A stretch of DNA of 57,348 nt from Loigolactobacillus jiayinensis (GCF_003946445.1 NZ_RHOF01000024.1:1-57348); one strand, 5' to 3'; positions 10,303 to 19,273 are shown, numbered from the stretch's first letter. The notes: generated by a model from the sequence alone, not told the origin. Made by a program: numbers and translations.

Positions 10303-10589
10303 TTTCCCGATAGTCACAGGATACCGCGTTTTTGTTGTTTTGTGAACCTATTTGCGTCAGAAAAAAAGCAAGTATTTTAAATGTAAATTATTGTACAGGT
10401 TAAATTTGTGCTCTGACGGGCTGAACGGTGAATATAGTATAAAATTGTGTATAAAATAATTTGTGTAATTGTGATAATTTGTAATAAACAGTTGGTCTTT
10501 TATTTTAAAAATGGCCAAGAAAAAAGCTTTAAAATTAGCGTGCGATAAAACTAATTTTGGTTCTTTCTGAACTTTGTCTGCAAGCTGAG

Positions 10590-10830
10590 TAAGTTAGTCT
10601 CCATTCTGTCGCCAGTGGACGGAACGAGTGCGACTTGAACTTGGCGGTCCTTGCCATAGTTCAATCGACAACGGGAAGCACGTTCTATTGGGCGGTTAAG
10701 TGCTAAGTTCCTGATGCTTTTCAAATTTAGTTGTTAAAAACGAGCGACAGTGGCGCGTTGGCGAGCTAATTTTTTCTAGATAAACGTAAAAATGGATCTC
10801 GCCAGCCACGCAATTTTCTAAAATTACGTA
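10590..10830. other. Hairpin-dense non-coding stretch between glpK and the DeoR gene
   Basis: No credible ORF in 10303-10902. Several inverted repeats follow one another: TTCTGTC/GACGGAA (10604-10624), GAACTTGGC/GCCATAGTTC (10637-10662), and TGGCGAG/CTCGCCA with outer pairing (10751-10812). GC content is higher than the flanking AT-rich spacer. It may be a small RNA, a palindromic repeat family or a decayed gene; I cannot assign it. Confidence 0.4.
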
Positions 10831-10944
10831 AGCTAATTAGGTTTACCTTGCGCTAAACAGAAGGCCTAAGTTACACTTAGAGCAATAGGATTTTATGGTA
10901 GCTATAATATTTTAAAACGGTATTATCGTAAAGAAGGTGGGTCT

Positions 10945-11700
10945 ATGTTAATCAGTGAACGTCAAGAAAAAATCTTGGCGGTGGTTAATTCACAACGCTT
11001 CACCACGATTGCTGAATTAGCCGCGTTGCTAACTGTATCGGATATGACTGTACGCCGTGATTTAGATCAATTGGCTAGTGCGGAAAAAGTCACTAAGGTC
11101 CGTGGCGGGGTTCAAAGTGTACAAGCAGTTGCATTTAATGATTTATCGGTTGAACAGAAGCAGGATCTTAATTTACCTGAAAAACGGCAAATTGCTAAGA
11201 CAGCTGCGCGCTATGTTTTATCAGGTGAGACGATCTATTTAGGCAGCGGGACGACGATTGCATTATTAAGCGACTATTTTGAGCAAGACTATTTACGGAT
11301 CACGACTAACAGTTTAACCGTGTTCAACGTATTGCTTAAGCACCATCCGCGTTATGAAATCACGTTGATTGGCGGCAATTTGCGCCAGCGTTCCGGCGTA
11401 TTTATCGGTGGGATCACTGAAGATACGCTACAGCGACTGAATTTTGACCACGCCTTAGTTAGTGCAGATGGCATCGCAAACGGCCAATTGATGGATGTTG
11501 TCACCGAAGAGGGCCGCTGCCAAGGAATCGCGATGGCGCAATCGCAGGAGTGTATTGTCTTGGCTGATCATAGCAAGCTAGAGCATCCAGCATTTTATCC
11601 CTTTGCGCGTTTACAGGATGCGCGTTACCTGATCACAGATGAGCTCGCTGCTGATCAATTAGCGCATTATCAAGCCGATACTGAAGTAGTTATGATTTAA
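10945..11700 (+). CDS. DeoR-family transcriptional regulator
   Basis: Sugar-phosphate-responsive repressor of 251 residues. The N-terminal winged helix-turn-helix has the DeoR signature (RQEKILAVVNSQRFTTIAELAALLTVSDMTVRRDLDQL), residues 5-43. The C-terminal DeoRC sensor domain contains ETIYLGSGTTIALLSDYF and TNSLTVFNVL, the phosphosugar-binding fold. The ATG at 10945 has AAGGTGG upstream, with TATAAT at 10903-10908. It sits between the glp operon (divergent) and galE (97 nt downstream, own promoter-like sequence). Its target could be either one; galactose or tagatose metabolism and glycerol use are both reasonable guesses. Confidence 0.88.
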   Translation: MLISERQEKILAVVNSQRFTTIAELAALLTVSDMTVRRDLDQLASAEKVTKVRGGVQSVQAVAFNDLSVEQKQDLNLPEKRQIAKTAARYVLSGETIYLGSGTTIALLSDYFEQDYLRITTNSLTVFNVLLKHHPRYEITLIGGNLRQRSGVFIGGITEDTLQRLNFDHALVSADGIANGQLMDVVTEEGRCQGIAMAQSQECIVLADHSKLEHPAFYPFARLQDARYLITDELAADQLAHYQADTEVVMI

Positions 11701-11797
11701 TTTTTGGCGGGTAACTTTGTGCTACAATAAGTTCGTTAATCGGTTTAATGCGGCTCAACGCGCTAAAACTAATTTTAATTTCAAGTAGGAGGCAGGT

Positions 11798-12790
11798 ATG
11801 GCAATTTTAGTAGCAGGTGGTGCCGGATATATTGGCTCACATATGGTGGATCGTTTAATTGAAAAAGGACATGATGTGGTCGTTGTCGATAATTTATCAA
11901 CGGGGCATAAAGCTGCAATTAATGAGCAAGCACGCTTTTATCAAGGTGATACCCGGGATAAAGCTTTTCTGACCAACGTTTTTAAGCAGGAAAAAATTGA
12001 TGGCGTTATTCATATGGATGCTTTTTCATTGGTTGGCGAATCAATGAAGGATCCGTTAAAATACTTTGACAACAATATCTATGGCATGATCGTTTTGCTG
12101 GAAGTAATGAAGGAGCAAGGCGTTAAATACATGGTATTCTCTTCAACGGCCGCTACTTATGGCGAGCCAGAGAACGAATTGATTGCGGAAACAGATACTC
12201 AAGAGCCAATCAATCCCTATGGTGAAAGTAAATTAGCAATGGAACGCATGATCCGGTGGGCTGATGAAGCTTATGGCATTAAGTTCGTTGCGTTACGCTA
12301 TTTCAACGCTGCCGGCGCCAAAGCCGATGGCAGCATCGGTGAAGATCATCATCCTGAAACGCATTTGATTCCAATTATTTTACAAGTCGCTGCCGGACAA
12401 CGCGATGAATTACAAATTTTCGGTGGTGATTACAAGACACCTGATGGGACCAACGTGCGTGATTATGTGCATGTTCTAGATTTAGCTGACGCGCATATGT
12501 TAGCTTTGGCGTACCTCCAAGCTGGCAACCCAAGCCAAGCCTTTAATCTTGGTTCGTCCACTGGTTTTTCTAATCAGCAAATGTTAGAAGCTGCACGTAA
12601 AGTCACTGGCAAGACAATTCCTGCTAAAATTGCGCCTCGTCGTGGTGGCGATCCTGATTCACTAGTTGCTGATAGCCAAAAGGCGCGTAAAGTCTTAGGC
12701 TGGCAACCACAATATGATGATGTTGAAGATATTATTCGTACTGCTTGGGCCTGGAAACAAAGCCATCCGCAGGGATATGGCGATAAATAA
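11798..12790 (+). CDS. galE: UDP-glucose 4-epimerase
   Basis: Interconverts UDP-glucose and UDP-galactose using tightly bound NAD; short-chain dehydrogenase superfamily, 330 residues. The NAD motif [16 protein letters not shown] is at residues 4-19, the catalytic Ser/Thr region is SSTAATYG near 124, and the YxxxK motif is in [13 protein letters not shown] near 150. [12 protein letters not shown] near residue 72 replaces the more usual HFAA-type stretch, a variation seen in lactobacilli. AGGAGG precedes the ATG. A TACAAT with TG extension at 11723-11728 may be its promoter. No galK, galT or galM is adjacent, so its role may be in making cell-surface sugars. Confidence 0.93.
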   Translation: MAILVAGGAGYIGSHMVDRLIEKGHDVVVVDNLSTGHKAAINEQARFYQGDTRDKAFLTNVFKQEKIDGVIHMDAFSLVGESMKDPLKYFDNNIYGMIVLLEVMKEQGVKYMVFSSTAATYGEPENELIAETDTQEPINPYGESKLAMERMIRWADEAYGIKFVALRYFNAAGAKADGSIGEDHHPETHLIPIILQVAAGQRDELQIFGGDYKTPDGTNVRDYVHVLDLADAHMLALAYLQAGNPSQAFNLGSSTGFSNQQMLEAARKVTGKTIPAKIAPRRGGDPDSLVADSQKARKVLGWQPQYDDVEDIIRTAWAWKQSHPQGYGDK

Positions 12791-12852
12791 GTAGGCATTT
12801 TAAATCGTTATAAGCTAGGCGGAATCATTCAGCAAATCAAGGCACAATAATA

Positions 12853-12900
12853 GCACAAAAAATAACCCACTGAAATTTAATTTCGGTGGGTTATTTGTGC
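12853..12900. terminator. Bidirectional terminator between galE and the FAH-family gene
   Basis: GCACAAAAAATAACCCACTG ... CGGTGGGTTATTTGTGC, with A/T runs on both strands. Confidence 0.8.
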
Positions 12901-12908
12901 TTATAAGC

Positions 12909-13709
12909 CTAGCGCATGGTCAGATTTAACTGACCTAAACCAGTGATTTCACCAGTGACTTGATCACCGGGTTTTAAGAAGATTTGTGGCTCATGGCCGA
13001 CGCCAGTACCGCTGGGCGTGCCGGTGAAAATCAAATTACCAGGTTGTAGTTCAACAATACTGGACAGATAGCTGATCAGCTTTGGTACCGTGAAAATCAA
13101 TTGGCTAAGTGGTGCCTGTTGCATGATTTCACCATTAACTTTAGTAGTGATCACAGCTTGATCTAATGCCGTCATTTCATCAGGTGTTGTTAACCAGGGA
13201 CCAATTGGCGCAAAGTTGGCAAATGACTTACCTAACGAAAATTGGGGCGGGGTGTTTGCAAATTGGACTTCACGGTCAGATAGATCTTCACCGACCAGAT
13301 AGCCAGCCACATGATCAGCGGCCTGGGCAACGTTGATATCGCGGCCACCTTTCCCAATCACAACCACTAATTCAGTTTCCCAATCAGTTTGTGCGCCATG
13401 TGTGGCAACGGTCGTATTAGGTGCGGCCAACGAACTACTGAATTTTGTGAACACGCTGGGGACCTTAGGCAATTCCATATGAATTTCTTTAGAGTGGTCT
13501 AAAAAGTTCATACCAATAGCAAAAATCTGATTGGTTGCTGGAATTGGTGCGGTCAGCTGGTCAGGTGTAAAAGTTTGTGCGGTACCTAATTGCCATTTTG
13601 CTGTTGTGGCCTGTAGGGCGGCTGGAATCGTTGCGTAATTAGTGATGATGTGGCCGCTAGTAGAACTATCAATTAGAAATGGTTGCTGTTTTAACATACC
13701 AATTTTCAT
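12909..13709 (-). CDS. Fumarylacetoacetate hydrolase family protein
   Basis: Cytoplasmic metal-dependent hydrolase or decarboxylase of the FAH superfamily, 266 residues. An N-terminal cap region precedes the catalytic domain from about residue 60 (IFAIGMNFLDHSKE). Metal-binding acidic residues are in DWETELVVVIGK (near 108) and VGEDLSDREVQ (near 140). The C-terminal part has the family stretch LQPGNLIFTGTPSGTGVG. Substrates of such stand-alone lactobacillus members are unknown; acylpyruvate or oxaloacetate-type substrates are typical. AAGGAG precedes the ATG. A terminator hairpin from the upstream operon ends only about 25 nt before the start, so expression may rely on read-through. Confidence 0.85.
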   Translation of the reverse strand: MKIGMLKQQPFLIDSSTSGHIITNYATIPAALQATTAKWQLGTAQTFTPDQLTAPIPATNQIFAIGMNFLDHSKEIHMELPKVPSVFTKFSSSLAAPNTTVATHGAQTDWETELVVVIGKGGRDINVAQAADHVAGYLVGEDLSDREVQFANTPPQFSLGKSFANFAPIGPWLTTPDEMTALDQAVITTKVNGEIMQQAPLSQLIFTVPKLISYLSSIVELQPGNLIFTGTPSGTGVGHEPQIFLKPGDQVTGEITGLGQLNLTMR

Positions 13710-13733
13710 TTTATATCTCCTTAGATGTGGGTA

Positions 13734-13763
13734 GCAAAAAAGCCCCTAAGCTACAGGGCCTTA
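13734..13763 (-). terminator. Terminator hairpin just upstream of the FAH-family gene
   Basis: On the minus strand AAGGCCCT - GTAGCTT - AGGGGCTT with one mismatch, followed by TTTTT. It ends the two-gene operon 14828/13774 and leaves too little room for an obvious separate promoter before the FAH gene. Confidence 0.65.
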
Positions 13764-13773
13764 CTATCAAAGG

Positions 13774-14847
13774 TTAAACGATGATTGCTGTCTTTAAAGT
13801 TTCTTCCAGCCATTCACCAAAGAATGGATAGATTTTGGATAGCTCATAAATCTGCGTATCAGGATCTTGATAGTGTAGTGTCAAGGTCTCATCTTGTGAG
13901 TTGACCGTGATACCCAATTCTTGTTGGTTAGGTAATTCTAATTGGAAGCTACCAATTTGGGCGCCAGTTCGCATTAAAATGTTATTGCTAGATGCAGTAA
14001 CAAATAAATTATCTAGGCAAGGTAACGTATCAATGGCAACAGCTTCAACGGTTAGCGTCAAAGTCTGGTTAGTCAGTTCTGGTAAATGTTGTGCTTCCCA
14101 ACTAAATGTACCACCAGCAGTGACGTGTGGCTGACCAGCCGTGGTGACGTCGTTGCCGGTTTCATCGACAACTTGGAAGCTGCGAACATCGTAGTTGCCG
14201 ATCTCCACATTGATTTTAACCGGAATAGCGACATTATTGCTGACTTTTAACGTTGCCGTGAAGGTCTTCGCATCAGGGAATTTAACACCAAAATGAAGGT
14301 CATTAACTGGCTGCAATACAGTTTCTTTTGGTGACAAGAAGCGCAGATCAGCAGCGTACAGCAACTTGATCAGTTGCAACATAGCAGGAAACATTTTTTC
14401 CGTGATCAGGCTTTCAGTTTTATCACCATTAATATCGGCTAGAACAGGTAGTTCGTGGGCCGTTAAATGGGCTTGCATATGCAGTGCTTGATCAATGGCA
14501 AATAATAAATGATTGGCACCTGACTCATCGGCATAGTTAATGTTAATTGTGGTGCCCTGTTCTTGCTGCACGACTTCTAACCATAGATGATCTAATAAGT
14601 CTGACTTACCGATCACCTTATCGTCACTAAGTGCTTCCCATAACTTGTCCATGAACAGACGTGTATAGCTGGCACCAAATTCAAATAAAGCAGCATCATT
14701 ATGCGCCCAGTGTGCCTTGTCAGTGAAAACTTGGCGCTTTTGTTGGTATTGTCGGGCCAAGCTGGTACGAATCTTAGCGATATCAGCAGGAGCTTCGATA
14801 ACATCACGTAATTGTGGTTGTTTAAAATTAAGCATTGTCGTCGTCAC
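13774..14847 (-). CDS. Protein of unknown function (357 aa), second gene of a two-gene operon
   Basis: Not recognised. No signal peptide or membrane segment is visible. The N-terminal third is charged and helical (IAKIRTSLARQYQQKRQVF; LWEALSDDKVIGKSDLLDHLWLEVV); the C-terminal part (about 190-350) looks beta-rich with alternating hydrophobic residues (TFTATLKVSNNVAIPVKINVEI; QTLTLTVEAVAI), suggesting an immunoglobulin-like or sandwich domain. The start overlaps the end of the upstream gene by 20 nt, which indicates translational coupling and joint function. Confidence 0.7.
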   Translation of the reverse strand: MTTTMLNFKQPQLRDVIEAPADIAKIRTSLARQYQQKRQVFTDKAHWAHNDAALFEFGASYTRLFMDKLWEALSDDKVIGKSDLLDHLWLEVVQQEQGTTININYADESGANHLLFAIDQALHMQAHLTAHELPVLADINGDKTESLITEKMFPAMLQLIKLLYAADLRFLSPKETVLQPVNDLHFGVKFPDAKTFTATLKVSNNVAIPVKINVEIGNYDVRSFQVVDETGNDVTTAGQPHVTAGGTFSWEAQHLPELTNQTLTLTVEAVAIDTLPCLDNLFVTASSNNILMRTGAQIGSFQLELPNQQELGITVNSQDETLTLHYQDPDTQIYELSKIYPFFGEWLEETLKTAIIV

Positions 14848-15709
14848 TCTCCCTTTGTGTCGCTAATTGTGGGCCAGCTGCCAAACTTGCCATGTAGCTA
14901 TCGGAAATATGTTGTAGTGAGTTTTCAAATTGTTTTAATGAACTATATTGGCTGATAATGGCTTGATATTCGTAATTAGTAACGGCGGATTCAACTTGAA
15001 TCTGGCGCTTTTCTTCATCATACCGAGCTTGAGCTTCAGCGCGGGCAGCACTTAATTGTGATTGTAACGTTGCTACTTCGCTGCCATCGCCACTAGGTTG
15101 TACTGGTGTGGTTGCGGCATCTTCTTCAGGTTGGTCAATAAAATTTTTCATTAGACCTTTGAAACCACCACCAGCGCGATCACGGTTACTGCGGGTTGGG
15201 GCATCAGGTTCAGCCGCTACAGCAGCTTGTGCTTTTTCAAGTCGACTTTGTAAATGATCAGCTTCACTATAGGCATCGTCGTGCAAACTAGCTAAACGCT
15301 TTTTGAGATAGTTTTCAGGATCAGCCGCGTAAGTTTCTAAATCAGGTAAAATTTGACGCTCAGCTTCAGAATACTGCATAATTTGGCGTGTCCAAACATC
15401 GAGCACACCAAATTGCCGCCGATGATACCAGTCGCCAAACATGACGATACCGTCAGCACTGACTTCAAAGAAGGGGATGTAAGTTTGCAACCATTCGATG
15501 AGGCCTTTTTGCAAATAAGCACGCAATTCACTTTGTGCTTGTTTATCGTAGGCTAAGATGTAGCCTGGAACTTCGGAGAGGTCGAGTCTTAGTGCATCAG
15601 CGGTTGCGTCAATTCCACGGTAAAGATCAAGATCGGAGTGGTCTTGCCAAGCCGCCGCAAAATTAGTAAAAAACCGTTTTTGATAGTCCAGTGATTTTTC
15701 AATATCCAC
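14828..15709 (-). CDS. Coiled-coil-containing protein of unknown function (293 aa)
   Basis: Not recognised with confidence. It is cytosolic and acidic. Residues 1-120 are globular and Trp/Tyr-rich (DWYHRRQFGVLDVWTRQIMQY). A middle stretch (about 130-160) and a C-terminal stretch (about 215-280) are likely coiled coils, separated by a low-complexity linker rich in E, D, P and A. The GTG start at 15709 has GGGGG 9-10 nt upstream. It overlaps the next gene by 20 nt. Lactobacillus homologues of such coiled-coil proteins are sometimes labelled SbcC-like, but no ATPase motifs are present, so I give no function. Confidence 0.65.
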   Translation of the reverse strand: MDIEKSLDYQKRFFTNFAAAWQDHSDLDLYRGIDATADALRLDLSEVPGYILAYDKQAQSELRAYLQKGLIEWLQTYIPFFEVSADGIVMFGDWYHRRQFGVLDVWTRQIMQYSEAERQILPDLETYAADPENYLKKRLASLHDDAYSEADHLQSRLEKAQAAVAAEPDAPTRSNRDRAGGGFKGLMKNFIDQPEEDAATTPVQPSGDGSEVATLQSQLSAARAEAQARYDEEKRQIQVESAVTNYEYQAIISQYSSLKQFENSLQHISDSYMASLAAGPQLATQRESDDDNA

Positions 15710-15846
15710 GGAAAAATTCCCCCCAGCAATTTATTTTTGCTCTTGTTACTATTCTACAGCTTTTAGTACGCGGTTGGAAAGTATATTAAATTTAAAAATT
15801 TGTTAGGTATTGCACATAGTTCATGGTAAAATTGTGACAAGCAATA

Positions 15847-15860
15847 TGTAAGCGCCAACA
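15847..15860 (+). promoter_or_regulatory. cre-like site before the first FMN-binding-type gene
   Basis: TGTAAGCGCCAACA matches 13 of 14 cre positions. It lies 30 nt before the start codon, so bound CcpA would act as a roadblock. Confidence 0.55.
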
Positions 15861-15889
15861 AAAAATATTTTATAGGGAGCTGACGTTCT

Positions 15890-16903
15890 ATGTATGGGTT
15901 AGGTAAAAAAGCTTTGGTTGTTGTAGCAACAGTTCTAATGGCCAGTCCGGTAGCCTTTTTGGGTAAGACACAGCAGGTACAAGCTGCCAGTGCTGATCAA
16001 GTCGTTTTGAAGCAAATGACCACTGCACCACATGGCGAAAAATCTTTTGCAATTACGACGGTAGCACTGCGTGGGGATAAAATTGTTGCGTCACACATTG
16101 ATGAATTCCAATTCGTCAAAAAAGGGGCTGACGGCATGACGCCAGTACCCAATAGTGATGGTGACTTTGCTAAGGGCATGAAAAAGAAACAAATGCTGAT
16201 TTCAAAGGATGCAAACGATGAAGGCTATAGTGAGTTGATGAAAGAAGAGGGCAAGGCAACAAAGACACGCTCTGCATCAATGACTGCGATTGAAGAATAC
16301 ACTGTAGGTAAGACGGTGAAGGAACTTAAAACAACACTAGCAAAGAAGGAAGCCTTACAGAAAAAGGTGATTTCTGGGGCAACTTTAACCGATACCAATA
16401 GTTATGTAAAATCGGTGGTTACCACAGCAACTAAAGGCTTCACGACCACAGGTATCAGTGTAGCCGATGATAATATTACGCTGAAACAAATTGATGGGGC
16501 ACCACATGGCAATAAATCTTTTGCGGTGACCACGGTGGCTATGAGTGGCGATAAAATTGCTGCCGCTGCGATTGACGAATTCCAATTTGTTGCTAAAAAA
16601 GGGTTCAAAGGGGTACCGAATAGCAACAAAGAATTTGGCGATAGCTATGCCAAAGGCCAAATCCTGATTTCAAAACAAGCGAATGATAAAGCTTATAGTA
16701 AGTTGATGAAGGACGAAGCTAAAGCAACGCAATCGCGAAATAAATCGATCAATGCGATCACTAAATATGCGGCTGGTAAAACCGCTACAGAACTAAAAAA
16801 TGATTTAAATGCCCATGATAAAATGACTGATGTCGTTTCTGGGGCAACCTTAGAAGATACCAATGGCTATATTAAAACTATTGTCGAAGCGGCAAATGAA
16901 TAA
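15890..16903 (+). CDS. Secreted protein with two FMN-binding-type repeats (copy 1)
   Basis: Exported protein of 337 residues with a signal peptide (cleavage near VQAASA) and two homologous repeats of about 150 residues. Each starts LKQ...APHG.KSFA.TTVA..GDKI....IDEFQFV and ends with VISGATLTDTNSY (about residue 162) or VVSGATLEDTNGY (about 316). The SGAT-x-T/E ending is the place where FMN_bind-domain proteins receive covalent FMN from the transferase ApbE. By analogy with two-domain PplA it may carry electrons outside the cell. It has no lipobox cysteine, so it is probably released or wall-associated. AGGGAGC precedes the ATG. A close paralogue lies tail to tail at 16980. FMN attachment is inference. 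Confidence 0.75.
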   Translation: MYGLGKKALVVVATVLMASPVAFLGKTQQVQAASADQVVLKQMTTAPHGEKSFAITTVALRGDKIVASHIDEFQFVKKGADGMTPVPNSDGDFAKGMKKKQMLISKDANDEGYSELMKEEGKATKTRSASMTAIEEYTVGKTVKELKTTLAKKEALQKKVISGATLTDTNSYVKSVVTTATKGFTTTGISVADDNITLKQIDGAPHGNKSFAVTTVAMSGDKIAAAAIDEFQFVAKKGFKGVPNSNKEFGDSYAKGQILISKQANDKAYSKLMKDEAKATQSRNKSINAITKYAAGKTATELKNDLNAHDKMTDVVSGATLEDTNGYIKTIVEAANE

Positions 16904-16933
16904 GTAGTGCGGAATAATCCAAATTAAATCAAC

Positions 16934-16965
16934 AAAAAAATCCTGCCAGTAACGGCAGGATTTTT
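16934..16965. terminator. Bidirectional terminator between the two FMN-binding-type genes
   Basis: AAAAAAATCCTGCC - AGTAAC - GGCAGGATTTTT, perfect stem with A/T runs on both sides. Confidence 0.9.
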
Positions 16966-16979
16966 AGTTACGCTAGATT

Positions 16980-17996
16980 TTATTTGTTGATGGCATCAAC
17001 GATTGATTGAACATAACCGTTAGTATCTTCAAGTGTAGCACCAGAGACAACGTCGGTCATCTTAGAATGAGCATTTAAATCACTCTTCAATTGATCGGCA
17101 GTCTTGCCAGCCGCATACTTGGTGATGGCATTAACGGAAGTCATCCGATCTTGTTTAGCCTTGCCCATTTTCTTCATCAAAGCACTGTAAGCTTTGTCGT
17201 TAACTTGTTTAGAAATTAAGACTTTGCCTTTAGGATAAGCTTTGCCGAAGTCGGACTTGCTGTTTGGCACACCTGTGAAGCCTTTTTTGTCAACAAATTG
17301 GAATTCATCGATGCTGGCAGCAGCAACCTTATCACCACTCATAGCAACGGTTGTAACGGCAAATGAATCAGTGCCGTGAGGAGCAGCTTCAACTTGTTTC
17401 AAAGTAATGTTGTCGTCAGTTACATCAGTACCAGCAGTTGCGTAACCCTTAGTGGCTGTTTGTGCGATTGACTTAACGTAACCGTTTGTACTAGCTAAAG
17501 TAGCGCCAGAAATGACTTTGTCTTGCATTTTCTTGTTCTTAGCTAAGGCAGCGTTGAGTTGTTTAGCTGTTTTACCAACAGCATACTTTTCAATTGCATC
17601 AAGTGATTGTAAACGGCCTTGAGTTGCTTTAGCTTCTTTTTTCATTAAGCCGCTATAAGCTTCGTCGTTAGTCGCTTTAGAAATCAACATTTGCTTGTTC
17701 TTAACGCCTTTAGCGAAACCTTTGGTACTATTTGGTACTGGGGTCATACCATCGGTGCCTTTTTTAACGAATTGGAATTCGTCAATATAAGCAGCGACAA
17801 TCTTGTCACCTTTCATGGCAACAGTAGTGACGGCAAATGCTTGCTTACCGTGCGGTGCAGTATCCAATTGTTTCAGTACAACTTGGTTATTGTCGGTAGC
17901 GGCTTTAGCCCCACCAACAGCAGAGAACGTTGCAACTGAGCCGCCCATTAAGATTGCAGCTGCCAACGTTACGATTTTACGACCTAATTTATTCAT
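16980..17996 (-). CDS. Secreted protein with two FMN-binding-type repeats (copy 2)
   Basis: Paralogue of the convergent gene at 15890, 338 residues, with the same plan: signal peptide (n-region NKLGRKIV, cleavage near GAKAA), then two repeats each ending in a SGATL motif (VISGATLASTNGY and VVSGATLEDTNGY). In the first repeat Ser replaces Thr two positions after SGATL. Identity between copies is high over the whole length, indicating gene duplication. The start ATG has AAAGGAGC upstream. The 5' region carries an inverted repeat and a cre-like match, so both copies may be under carbon control. No apbE gene or electron-transfer partner is in the window. Confidence 0.75.
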   Translation of the reverse strand: MNKLGRKIVTLAAAILMGGSVATFSAVGGAKAATDNNQVVLKQLDTAPHGKQAFAVTTVAMKGDKIVAAYIDEFQFVKKGTDGMTPVPNSTKGFAKGVKNKQMLISKATNDEAYSGLMKKEAKATQGRLQSLDAIEKYAVGKTAKQLNAALAKNKKMQDKVISGATLASTNGYVKSIAQTATKGYATAGTDVTDDNITLKQVEAAPHGTDSFAVTTVAMSGDKVAAASIDEFQFVDKKGFTGVPNSKSDFGKAYPKGKVLISKQVNDKAYSALMKKMGKAKQDRMTSVNAITKYAAGKTADQLKSDLNAHSKMTDVVSGATLEDTNGYVQSIVDAINK

Positions 17997-18026
17997 TACA
18001 TCCAGCTCCTTTGATATGTAAAATTA

Positions 18027-18051
18027 GAAACGCTTGCTGAGAACGTTTCCT
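18027..18051. promoter_or_regulatory. Inverted repeat / cre-like site before the second FMN-binding-type gene
   Basis: GAAACG (18027-18032) and CGTTTC (18044-18049) form an inverted repeat with an 11-nt spacer. 18038-18051, read on the minus strand, matches 12 of 14 cre positions. On the same strand a TACAAT with a TG extension lies upstream. LacI/CcpA-type control is inferred. Confidence 0.45.
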
Positions 18052-18133
18052 GAATGTACGTTGTTATTGTAGCACTTTGCATGTGATTTGCATAACTATT
18101 TATGGGAACAATTTAAGGTCGTTAGCACAATAA

Positions 18134-18160
18134 CAAAAAAACCGCCTTAAAAGGCGATTT
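18134..18160 (-). terminator. Terminator of the aldo/keto reductase gene
   Basis: CGCCTT - TT - AAGGCG stem followed on the minus strand by GTTTTTTTG. Confidence 0.8.
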
Positions 18161-18164
18161 TAAC

Positions 18165-19025
18165 TTACCAAGAAATTGAATCTGGATTGGTGGCAACACC
18201 GGCAACACCATGTAGTTTATCGATTGCAGCAACATCAGCCGTGCTTAATTCAAAATCAAATAGTTGTGTATTTTCTTGGATCCGCTGAGCGTGTACTGAT
18301 TTTGGCAATGGTAAAAAGCCGTGCTGTAATGACCAGCGCAGAACAACCTGTGCGACTGTCTTGTGATATTTTTCCGCAATCACTTTGAGCTCAGGTACAT
18401 TGAAAATTTTACCAGTACCGAGTGGGCTATAAGCTTCGGATAAAATATTGTGGTCATTATTGTAGGCAACAACTTCTGCCTGTAAGTCACTAGGGTTTAA
18501 GAAAATCTGATTCACTTGTGGCGTAACCGTTGCAGTTTTAAGCAATTCTTCGATATGCTTTGGCCGAAAATTAGAGACACCAATTGCCCGTAATTTACCC
18601 GCAGTTTGCGCTTCTTCCATTGCACGCCACGAACCAGAATTGGCTTCGATCCATTCATCACGAAAAGCGATTGGATTTGGCCAGTGAATTAAATAGAGAT
18701 CTAAATAGTCGAGACCAAGATTAGTTAATGACTTATCGATGGCTTTTTCAGTGTTTTTATAGCCGTGGTCTTCACCAGTTAATTTAGATGTGACCCATAA
18801 GTCTTCACGGTTGACGCCACTTTCACGGATGCCTGCACCAACGCTGACTTCGTTGCCATAGGCGAAGGCAGTATCAATGTGGCGATAACCAGCGGCAATT
18901 GCAGCTTTGACGGATTCTTTAGCAACGTCACCATCTGGCGTTTGCCACGTACCAAAACCGACGATTGGAATCTTAGTGCCATTATTTAAAGTGAATGTAT
19001 CGGTTAATTTAGTTAATTGAACCAA
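18165..19025 (-). CDS. Aldo/keto reductase
   Basis: NADPH-dependent carbonyl reductase of the AKR5-like group, 286 residues, single TIM barrel. The catalytic tetrad is visible: Asp in HIDTAFAYGNE (about residue 50), Tyr in the same stretch, Lys in WVTSKL (about 80) and His in LIHWP (about 114). The phosphate-binding C-terminal motif is LPKSVHAQRIQEN. It probably reduces small aldehydes or 2,5-diketo-gluconate-like compounds; the natural substrate is unknown. Single gene with its own terminator; the start region is AATTCCCCCATT on the plus strand, giving a GGGGG ribosome binding site. Confidence 0.92.
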   Translation of the reverse strand: MVQLTKLTDTFTLNNGTKIPIVGFGTWQTPDGDVAKESVKAAIAAGYRHIDTAFAYGNEVSVGAGIRESGVNREDLWVTSKLTGEDHGYKNTEKAIDKSLTNLGLDYLDLYLIHWPNPIAFRDEWIEANSGSWRAMEEAQTAGKLRAIGVSNFRPKHIEELLKTATVTPQVNQIFLNPSDLQAEVVAYNNDHNILSEAYSPLGTGKIFNVPELKVIAEKYHKTVAQVVLRWSLQHGFLPLPKSVHAQRIQENTQLFDFELSTADVAAIDKLHGVAGVATNPDSISW

Positions 19026-19238
19026 AATAATTCCCCCATTTCTAACTCTACTATAACAATAGTTTGGTGGATTGAACTGCTTTTTGTTGCAAAGATTTAT
19101 TTGAACATATTGTGTAAGTGTGTGATGAGATAGAAAAAAAGAGCAGCTGCAGCTTAAAAATAACTAGATTTTTACTTTGTTAATGAATTAAACAATAAAA
19201 ATCAGCGCGCTAGCAAACGCGCTTGAAATAAATTACAG

Positions 19239-19267
19239 TTGACAGTACTGTTTTTCGATGATAGGCT
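19239..19267 (+). promoter_or_regulatory. Promoter of the T-box leader
   Basis: TTGACA at 19239-19244, exact 17-nt spacer, TAGGCT at 19262-19267 with a TG extension. A hairpin AGCGCG/CGCGCT lies just upstream at 19204-19223. The rest of 19026-19203 shows nothing recognisable. Confidence 0.7.
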
Positions 19268-19273
19268 ACAAGT

